Shown here in pieces: positions 29,090-35,898 of a stretch of DNA of 35,898 nt (its first letter is position 1; every line of letters begins with the position of its first letter). Both the position numbers and the translations under genes were made by a program. The stretch comes from Chara braunii (Eukaryota > Streptophyta > Charophyceae > Charales > Characeae): positions 780,412 to 816,309 of the forward strand of contig BFEA01000182.1 of assembly GCA_003427395.1 (NCBI GenBank), in the 5' to 3' direction. The notes beneath the pieces are model-generated. The model saw nothing but the letters and a program-made list of their open reading frames with translations, did no database searches and was not told the origin of the DNA.

Positions 29090-30360
29090 TAAGGTGCTGG
29101 AAAGTTCTGACATTGAAATTTGGAAGTCTCCATGTATAAACATCTTTGAGTAAGGAGGCGGCTAAAATTGATGGGGTTAGAGGGTCGCCTTGCCAAATTG
29201 CTTGAAAATCAAGTAATCCATTAGTTTGAACACAACCAATGCATTGTTGTGCAGAAATATAATTTAGTTTAAATTTGAAATTGGGTTAGACTCTTGTTTT
29301 TTCATACTCGCATCGAGGAAAGTCCATTCGAGTTGATCATATATTTCATCGAAATGAAGGAATAAATTATTTATCTGAATTATGTTTAATTTTCTTTTCC
29401 ATTACGTTTTGGGAAATTTTATTAAGTGTAAGTGCATTTTTTTGTCTATAGAATGTAGCTTTCTAGAATGATATTGGTCTAATTGATGTGAAAACATTTG
29501 TTAATCAACTTGAATTTGAGGATTCTAAGAGGGTTTAGCTAGAATCTTGTGGGGACAGTAAACATATAGACATTAACAGCGTGTCCAAGGAGGTGGATGG
29601 ATAATTTCTAACATCCTCTCGATCTCCCTTCTTGTAGAGCAGTGTTATTACAACAGGGCTGAGAAAGTCGCCTATCCCTTTTCTATATCAGTTTTACTTG
29701 TAAAAGTTCATGAGATCCGAAAAGGATTGTGGGGCATAACTTCTCCCAAAATTTCTTATTTAAGTCGTCTATCCCCGAAGTTTTAGTGTTGTTCATTTGT
29801 TGCAATAGCTACCGCGTTTATGAATGCGCAACCTTGCTTGTACACGGCCAAACACGTGAGCCGAACACGTAATGCGCGGGTGGTGGATGCGGGGCTGGTT
29901 CTTGGGTGTGTGGTTGGCGAGTGGATGTGCTGCGTTGATATGCTTCAAAGTCGTATTGTAAATTTTGGTTTTTTCGACAACGTTGTGTGTACTTTGCACG
30001 TATGTACTCTATGTGCATCTCGATTGTTGCGCTTTCAATTACTGAGTTTTCTAACATTTGCGAAAGTGAAACATATGTTTTTGATTGATGTAGTTCTTCA
30101 TAAAGTGAATTAAGAATTCTCACAATTCCTTTGTTGTTTGGACATAACCCTAAAGAATTCACCACCTCTCACGGAATCTATATTTTATTTTATTCCTGCT
30201 AAGACATATTTAGATTCCAACTCATTGGTATGCCATTTTGGCTCTGATTTTGTAACCATTTCAACTCTCATTGACTCCATAATTCCATTTCCGTTCTTTC
30301 TATCGATGGGCAATTTTCACAAGATTTTACAAGTGATCTGATACAAAGATCGAGAGCTCT
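29090..30360 (-). mobile_element. Decayed LINE reverse transcriptase, minus strand (LINE-A)
   Basis: On the minus strand the LINE RT blocks appear in order, with stops and frameshifts between them. They are a linker-like NSLGLCPNNKGIVRILNSL (about 30160), NTKTSGIDDLNKKFWEKL (about 29780, the KAPGIDGL..EFYK block) and SPVVITLLYKKGDREDVRNY (about 29650, the I.LL.KKGD...NYRPISL block). Next comes an LHFDEIYDQLEWTFLD block (about 29360, the DFEKAYD..EW catalytic region, its D kept as FDE). Last is CIGCVQTNGLL...AIWQGDPLTPS (about 29210, the NG....RQGDPLSP block). The second catalytic (DD) block is not found before the tandem duplication at 29080. A G/C-richer piece at about 29818-30010 may be a small insertion. 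A different family or part from LINE-B. Confidence 0.8.
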
Positions 30361-30820
30361 TTTTGAACCAATCTTGTCTATCTTATGTTGGTAAGTACTC
30401 TCCCTTGGCTTACTGCCAGCAATCAGTAATACCATCCTAGAAGATTTGACTAAGCAGAAAATGAGTTATTCAGTTTGAAGAAGCTGAAACCTTTCCTTAC
30501 TATGTGTCGATCAAAGAAAAAAACAAGCTCAGTAGGTGTATAATGTAATGAGAATACAGGGCAAAAGACTTTATTTCAATTCTCTGTCACAATTTCTATA
30601 GCAAGAAGTAGTCTCTACATTTCATGCTTTATGATGGGCGTGTTTTTTTTTTTTTTTCACTTCCAACTAGTATGAGGCTAGTAAGAAGGCTTTTCCCGGA
30701 GAGGTAGGGGATAAACTAGTGTAATGACCCGCCAAAACACAAATTGAGAACAATGATGATTTCAGGGATCTGCCGCTGGAATGAATGCCTTGCTGAGATT
30801 CCCGCATTCTGCTGTGGTTT
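30361..30820. other. Unassigned sequence
   Basis: May include the decayed upstream part of LINE-A (minus strand), but I see no secure motif. It contains a T16 run near 30643-30658. Confidence 0.3.
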
Positions 30821-30824
30821 CCAA

Positions 30825-30861
30825 GTGTGTGTGTGTGTGTGTGCGTGTGTGTGTGTGTGTG
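30825..30861. repeat. (GT)n microsatellite with GC interruptions
   Basis: A GTGTGT run interrupted by GCGT twice. Confidence 0.9.
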
Positions 30862-32330
30862 CGTGCCTGCTGGTTAGCGTGCCTGTCTAAGTGCTTGTCG
30901 GCTGAGTGTGTGTGTGACTCGCAAGGGTACTTGTTGGTTGAAAGGCCCCGCAGGGCCGGTACTTAGCTGTGGCCGTGACTTTGAGGGTTGCAGCGGGGAA
31001 AACACTCAAGTAGTGGGGGTAGGTCCGCGACACTTAGAGCAGCGGGGAAAATCACTCAAGTAGCAGGTAGGCCGGTACCACTCCAGTAGTGGTAGAAGTG
31101 TCGGGTACTGGAGGCCTAGCAGAAGAAGACAAAAGTTGGCATTTTTAGAGGCCCAGTAGCGGTAGGTTAGAGGTAGGCCGGTACCAGTCCAAGTAGCCTG
31201 AGTCTAGGGCCTGTTAGGATGATAGCAGAGCCTGCAATGATGTTTCCCTCCGAAAGGGCGGAGGTACCGGTTGCTGGGAGGCCGCTCAACCTAGGAAGTC
31301 ACCGCCCAGGAGATCAATAGGCCGCTATATCTTCTGGAGGAGCAAGTAGCTCCTCCTCATTTGCGCTATGCAAGGATTGGCGACATGCTGCTGAGCCAAG
31401 CACTGGACTTGTGCAGCGCTGCCTCGAGAAGGGCAGCTGGGCGCTCAGCTTGGCTATGGCGAGCAGCCCAGTGTGAGGAGGAGGAAGAAGGGGGCGAAGG
31501 AGGAGAGTGGCGAGGTACCTACCTGGCTATGGTGGACACCATCTTCATCACCTTGTAGGGCGCTGCATCTGGAAGGCCCCAATTGGGGCAGTGCTGTTCT
31601 AAGGAAACTTGAGGCAGAGTCAGGCATGGCGGCTTAGTCAGCAGCGGCATAGCTGCTTTGGGTTGTCCCTTGGACAGGAGTGCAGCAACATAGCTGCTTT
31701 GCGTTGTCCTTTGCGCAGGAGGGCTGAGCCCTCAGTAGTCCGCCATAGCCTAGGCATGTGAGAGGTGGAAGAAGGGGGGAAGGCATAGTTATGGTGGACC
31801 TGTTGTTGTTGTGTCAGCAGTAAGAAGGAACTTCGGACATTGATTCTGGTTCATCCACTCATTGTTATTAAAGAAGAATAAGATTGGCGAAGTGAAGGAG
31901 GAGGAAGAAGGTGGAGAGAGAAGGGGGATTTGTCGTTGGTCTTGCTGGTGTACATCTTCATCTTCTTCTTCTTCTTGTTCTTTCTCTCTTCTTTGGTCTC
32001 TATCTCTTTGCAAGTGCTTTCATTTCTTCGCAATTCGGTGGCATTGTCTTTCACTGTGAATTTGCACTTTGGGAATGACCAGGATCGTAGCACTAGATTG
32101 TAGTTCATTACCAGCTCTTAAATAGAAGCTCTTTCTTGGGAAGTGATCTGACAATCATATCATTCGTTGCATCTAGTGTTGCATTCCAATCTCTTGCTAA
32201 GATGCAGCTAAGATGCAGCTATGATGCATGGATAAAGCAATGGGATAAGACTCCCTACGGATTGAACGAATGTAGCTCTTTCAGATGGCTTATTACGTGC
32301 CTGGACGTTAATTATTATGTGTTCCTTTTC
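30862..32330. other. Complex GC-richer region, possible LTR or unknown repeat
   Basis: Short direct repeats are scattered here: AGCGGGGAAAA.CACTCAAGTAG at about 30991 and 31040, GTAGGCCGGTACCA at about 31067 and 31172, and a 41-bp pair CATAGCTGCTTTG at 31648 and 31689. A TTC-rich run lies at about 31950-31980. No ORF is recognisable. The texture resembles an LTR or other non-coding transposon part, but I find no PBS, no paired copy and no domain to support this. Confidence 0.35.
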
Positions 32331-32333
32331 TTT

Positions 32334-32545
32334 CCATTTCAAGTCCATTAGGCAACATCCCTCTTCCTCCCCCATGCAACATCCCTCTTCCCCCCCCCAT
32401 GCATGGACATTAATTCCATTTCAAGTCCATTAGGCAACATCCCTCTTCCTCCCCCATGCAACATCCCTCTTCCCCCCCCATGCATGGACATTAATTATGC
32501 TGAATTCCTCCTCTTTCCATGTCAAGTCCATTAGGCACCATTCCC
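32334..32545. repeat. 82-bp tandem duplication plus partial third unit
   Basis: AAGTCCATTAGGCAACATCC starts at 32341 and 32423. A shorter third start (AAGTCCATTAGGCACCAT) follows at about 32525. Inside each unit CATGCAACATCCCTCTTCC repeats again. Confidence 0.92.
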
Positions 32546-33240
32546 TCCCACCCCCCACCCCCTTCTCCCTCTGTCATCACCATTCTAGCTAGCCTAGGAT
32601 CTCCCTCTCCCTCCCCTTCCCTCTTACATCCCCTTTTCTCTCGGTTTTGTGTTTCCGTGTTTCCAAACTCCTTGCTCTTTTTCTTCTTTTTGTTCTTTTT
32701 TCATGCGCTCACATCAGAACATGCCTCCTTCAGTCCCAATAAGTTCAATAAATCCGTCCTTCCGAATCTAACCAGATAATACAGCTGGGTAAGACAGCCG
32801 ACTCTGAAACAAAAAAAAATCTCCTGCGTGCAGTGCGATGGGAAGCGCACACACACACGCCAAAAAGCTCCACTCCACACCTTGTACAGTTGAAGACGAG
32901 TTCAATGGGATGAACTCTAATAAGGGCCCACCAAGTCAACCATGTTTCATAGATTTCCTAAATAAAATTTCTGCTCTTTGCCTGGAATGGAGGCCTGCTA
33001 CTGACACCGTACTTGGCACCTCATTCCTGGACGGGGGGACCGGCGTGATGTGTTTGTCATGCTTGTGACCAGCCCACTACTCCTAGCACCCAGGTCACCT
33101 ATCACCCAGCATGAGGAGAGAACCCTAGCCATGATGTAGAAGCTCTGCGATTAGGTTGAACCCTAATGTAAAAATGTGGTGACACACATCAAGCGCTTCA
33201 GTGTGGTCCCTTCAATGCAAACAACTTTCCGCCACATTTC
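32546..33240. other. Unassigned sequence
   Basis: A pyrimidine-rich stretch (to about 32700) and mixed sequence after it. No ORF or repeat recognised. Confidence 0.4.
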
Positions 33241-33243
33241 ACG

Positions 33244-33440
33244 TTCCCCAAGCTCAGTTGGTTGAGCGCTTTGTGGCTTGGGGTGTGGGTTCGGATCTCG
33301 AGCCTGCACTCTGGTGCGCCGTATTGGATATTTGCATTCTGCAATATTCACTGCTATGGCTTAGGGTGTGGGTTCAAATCTCCGGGCCCGCACGCCGTGT
33401 TCGGAATATTGATATTTTGGATTCGCAGCACAGAGCTTAG
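33244..33440 (+). repeat. tRNA-derived SINE-like sequence, dimeric
   Basis: AGCTCAGTTGGTTGAGCGC (33251-33269) is a near-perfect RNA polymerase III A box, and GGTTCGGATCTC (33288-33299) is a good B box, 18 bases apart. A second B box, GGTTCAAATCTCC, at 33371-33383 lies in a related unit: GGCTT.GGGTGTGGGTTC, then GCCGT.TT, then ATATT appear twice about 84 bp apart. The bases around the boxes do not fold into a tRNA, so this is a SINE head rather than a tRNA gene. Confidence 0.65.
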
Positions 33441-33462
33441 GGCCGTTTGCACACTGCATTTG

Positions 33463-33630
33463 CCCTGTAGCCCAGATGGGTTGGGTGCCTGTGTGTTCAC
33501 TTCCACAGGTTGCTGTGTTCGAGTATCACCATGCCTGGTGGGCCACCTGTGGTGCATGCTGCAGGCCAGACGTTAAACCTCGAAATACAGTCGTTCTTCG
33601 GAGACACAGGTTGTGGGTTCTATCCCTGCC
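33463..33630 (+). repeat. Further tRNA-like boxes (SINE-like)
   Basis: TAGCCCAGATGGGTTGGGTG (from 33468) resembles an A box, and TGTTCGAGTATCAC (33516-33529) a B box. GGTTCTATCCCTGCC (33616-33630) is another B-box-like word. No complete cloverleaf could be drawn. Downstream 33678-33704 nearly repeats at 34162-34188. Confidence 0.45.
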
Positions 33631-33892
33631 ATGCCCGATTGGATGTTTATGGGGAGCTACCGGTTCTTTGTCTTGCCCACATGGATGGTGCTTGGTTGGC
33701 TGGGGGCTCTTGAGCCAAGATAAGGGCACCGCTCGGGAGCATCTACAGTTGGCTGGCTGGGATTAGATATGTGCCTGCTGTCTGCGACCCAGCAGCTGGG
33801 CTACAGTGCATTTGCCTACTAGGGTCAGGGCCGTCAGGCGCCCCTTGGGGGTATGGCCCAATAAATTGTACCAATTTGGGGTAGGCAGTTCA

Positions 33893-34062
33893 ATGCACAA
33901 GATTCCTTCATTAAGTGAACTATCGACCATAATGATGATCGATTGTCCACGAAAGAGTAGTAATTCAGGATTCTGAGTATTCTCTGATTGTAGAATCTTA
34001 ATATGTCAGCATGATCCATGGGGACTATTCCACGTTTTGCCGTGGGTATAAAGTCAGGACGG
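33893..34062 (-). pseudogene. Group II intron maturase (domain X) fragment, organelle-derived
   Basis: On the minus strand an open frame reads DFIPTAKRGIVPMDHADILR, FYNQRILRILNYYSFVDNRS and SLWSIVHLMKESCAL without a stop. The RYN..I..ILNYYSFV.NR.SL..IVH.LK.SCAL pattern is the maturase (domain X) signature of proteins encoded in mitochondrial and plastid group II introns, where it helps intron RNA fold and splice. About 55 codons remain. After SCAL the expected TLA continuation is lost and the frame runs into unrelated sequence. It lies between SINE-like repeats and a GC-rich minisatellite. Most likely a nuclear copy of mitochondrial DNA. Confidence 0.8.
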
Positions 34063-34665
34063 GGTGCTCACAGCGGCAGGGTTGTCAACCCCCCGCAGCG
34101 GACCCCTGGCCAGGGTCCTGGGGTGCTGGGGTTCGGATAGCCAACCCCAGCGGGCCCGGGCCACATGGATGGTGCTCGGTTGGCTGGGTTCCGGACTCTG
34201 GGGTCGGTGGCGGAGGATGGAAACCGGAGTCTGGAGGCGGGGGTTGGTGGCGGGGTTGAAGAACCGGGTTGCTGGGGAAGAACCGCTGGGGTTGGGGGTT
34301 CTGGGGAAGAAACCAGAGTTGGGGGTTCTGGGGTCGGTGGCGGGTTCCGGAGTCCGGAGGCGGGGGTTGGTGGCGGGGGTGAAGAACCGGGTTGCTGGGG
34401 AACAGGGGTGGGTGCTGGTGTCCAAGGATGGGTTTTGTGGTGGGGGATCTTGGGTCCGGGGTTGGGGACGGGGCTGCGGGGGCGGCAAGCCATGATAGGG
34501 GTCAGGGCCAGGGGCGGTGCTGTGGCGGTGGGGAGCGGTGAGGGGGGCCGGGGGCCGATAGTCCCCGGTCCAGGGGTCGTCCACCACCGGACCAGGGATC
34601 TTCTGGCAGAGACGGGGACCCCGGTTTTCGGGAGGGGATCCCTGCATGACACACTGTGCGATTGG
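34062..34665. repeat. GC-rich degenerate minisatellite
   Basis: Words such as GGGGTCGGTGGCGG, GTTCTGGGGAAGAA, CCGGAGTC.GGAGGCGGGGG and GAACCGGGTTGCTGGGGA recur in varying order. The long proline-rich frames on the minus strand come from this composition. A 27-base stretch at 34162 differs by one base from 33678, linking it to the SINE-like region. Confidence 0.75.
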
Positions 34666-35042
34666 GTACCGTGAAGGTCTCCCGATGCAGGATATTCTTG
34701 GCCGTTAACCCTGAGGTGAGTCGGGTTGCCACCCGCGCTCTCGAGTGAAAATGCCAACTGCCCTACCCTGAACTAGCATCAGACTATATCTTCAACCAGA
34801 GAGATAAAATGGTTGTTGGGCATACAGCCTCTGAAGATCCTACTCGTTGTAATCAACGATTCATGTGCAACTTATTTTTGAATAAGAAGGAAAAACGAAA
34901 AAACAAAGAAACAAAAAAACAAAAAAACAAAACAGACAAATCAAACAAAAGCACACCCCTTTCGCGCTCCACGAGTCCACGGGATTCTACCAATGTTGCA
35001 TTCAAACATCATCTAGGGCATTCTTTATTTGAAGCATTGAGG
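34666..35042. other. Unassigned sequence with A-rich low complexity
   Basis: 34890-34950 is a run of CAAAAA words. No coding or TE signature in the rest. Confidence 0.45.
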
Positions 35043-35358
35043 TCACAATAGAATGGTGACATCCCCGTGGCTGGCGAAACGGCGTGGTTGTACGCAATCT
35101 CCACGTAGGCTAAGTGTAACTCTCACTGTTGGTCGCCAAAACTTTTGGAGGATATTTGGTGACCTGATTTTAACCATCCGTTTGAGGGTGGTAAAACGAT
35201 GAGAAGCGGTGCTGGAATCCATACACCTCGTGTAGGCATCGCCAAAATGTGCTGGTAAAGCGCGGATCACGGTCAGAGATGATGCTCTGAGGTAAGCCGT
35301 GATCTGTCACGACCCGATCAAAGACGATGTCGGCGACCTCGAGACTTCCATCGAACAA
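35043..35358 (-). pseudogene. Ty3/gypsy integrase fragment of a second lineage
   Basis: On the minus strand: VFDRVVTDHGLPQSIISDRD, PRFTSTFWRCLHEVYGF and SSFYHPQTDG, the second aspartate region and the start of the HPQTDGQTE block of Ty3/gypsy integrase. A stop follows TDG. Downstream, another frame encodes EIAYNHAVSPATGMSPFYCD, the usual AYN...H..TG.SPF block. The wording (HPQTDG, SDRDPRF) differs from elements 1 and 2 (YPEANGQ, SDKEVRF), so it is another lineage. No LTR or other domain was found near it. Confidence 0.85.
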
Positions 35359-35522
35359 CTACAACTAGCCTACGAATCGACAATGCAACTATTGATGTCA
35401 GCAGGGCAACCATCCTCCTGACGAGTCAGTGAAATTCCGAGGAAACAACTTTGTCACAAACCCTCGTTTGCTGTCGTTTCCTTCCTCTCTGCCTATGGTT
35501 TACCGGGCAACTTTGTTCGACA

Positions 35523-35540
35523 ATATATATATATATATAT
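35523..35540. repeat. (AT)n microsatellite
   Basis: Nine AT units, directly before a GC-rich inverted repeat. Confidence 0.95.
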
Positions 35541-35553
35541 ACTGGGTCACCAG

Positions 35554-35597
35554 CCCGTACGTACGGAGGTCCCCGGGCAGACCTCCGTATGTACGGG
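35554..35597. repeat. 17-bp-arm inverted repeat
   Basis: CCCGTACGTACGGAGGT (35554-35570) and ACCTCCGTATGTACGGG (35581-35597) pair with one mismatch around CCCCGGGCAG. It starts 13 bases after the (AT)n run and may be the end of a transposable element continuing past the window. Confidence 0.8.
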
Positions 35598-35898
35598 CGT
35601 TCGGGGTCCCGTACGGGGTCCAAACCCGACGGCGTTCGGCCCCCGCCAAAACTTATTTTGGGGCCTAAAAATAATTATTTTTTTCTGAATTGTTTTTTGT
35701 GAGTTCTCTATGGCGTGAGGTACATGCCTGTAAATTTTCAAGTCATTTGGCTAAGCCAAATAAGAATTAAAAATCGCCAAAGATGGCGGTGTCAAAACGT
35801 GCTCGCCCACGTATTTCACTTTAGTTCGGGGTCTGAACAATTTTATTATTTTTTGAAACTTTTTTAGTGGGTTTTGTATTATGTGAAGTACACATCTG
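35598..35898. other. AT-rich sequence with an imperfect internal duplication
   Basis: TTTTTT.TGA...TTTTTT.GTG.GTT.T.TAT...GTGA.GTACA occurs at about 35675-35730 and 35845-35896. Probably a subterminal or internal part of an unknown transposon; no ORF. Confidence 0.4.

Noticed and set aside
31361-31558. LRYARIGDMLL resembling a maturase/RT motif
   Set aside because: Only a few residues match, no neighbouring maturase or RT block is present, and the rest is glutamate- and glycine-rich low complexity.
33463-33545. Possible functional tRNA gene
   Set aside because: A- and B-like boxes exist, but the acceptor and T stems do not pair and the anticodon loop would be too long.
34054-34757. Long proline-rich minus-strand ORFs and glycine-rich plus-strand ORFs
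   Set aside because: Produced by the GC-rich minisatellite, open in several frames on both strands at once.
35410-35450. Hammerhead-ribozyme-like words CTGACGAG ... GGAAAC
   Set aside because: Stem II cannot be closed between the two conserved boxes, and no matching cleavage-site stems are visible.

Overview
The window looks like repeat-dense nuclear DNA of a streptophyte (plant or charophyte green alga). Three things point that way. There are U6 snRNA copies of plant type. A Ty3/gypsy chromovirus has a primer binding site matching the plant initiator Met tRNA 3' end (TGGTATCAGAGC). Non-LTR, hAT-MITE and tRNA-derived SINE-like elements are dense, and one fragment derives from an organellar group II intron maturase. 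The integrase wording resembles Ty3 elements I associate with Chara; that is recall, not a search. No intact, confidently functional protein-coding gene is visible.

Layout. 1-102: near-perfect U6 snRNA on the minus strand, with no plant U6 promoter visible upstream. About 165-2163: the 3' part of a Ty3/gypsy element (integrase tail, polypurine tract, 3' LTR). 2384-2839: a short ORF with a four-cysteine zinc-ribbon-like motif, the best host-gene candidate, with a possible terminal exon at 3287-3336. 2840-5940 is not repetitive by eye and has no recognisable gene. 6240-8058: microsatellites, a 131-bp tandem pair, a decayed U6 copy and a T-poor repeat. 8059-18960: a nearly full-length but dead Ty3/gypsy chromovirus with both LTRs. 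Its gag carries a frame-breaking three-copy tandem repeat, its RT, RNase H and protease have damaged active sites, and a 5'-truncated LINE lies inside the integrase C-terminal region. 18961-19850: a second copy of the T-poor repeat, so the chromovirus appears to sit inside or between copies of that family.

From 19.9 kb to the end there are two hAT-type MITEs of one family, each with an 8-bp target duplication; a TTAA-flanked MITE; two minus-strand LINE remnants (about 25.0-26.8 kb and 29.1-30.4 kb); many small tandem duplications (50 x4, 84 x2, 262 x2, 253 x2, 82 x2 bp); a cluster of tRNA-like promoter boxes (33.25-33.63 kb); a group II maturase domain-X fragment on the minus strand (33.89-34.06 kb); a GC-rich minisatellite; and a piece of a different Ty3/gypsy integrase lineage (35.04-35.36 kb, minus).

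These parts do not form a pathway. The window records layered insertion, local tandem duplication and decay. Several Ty3 stop codons are TGA where CGA is expected, which fits deamination of methylated CpG. All alignments and percentages were done by eye.
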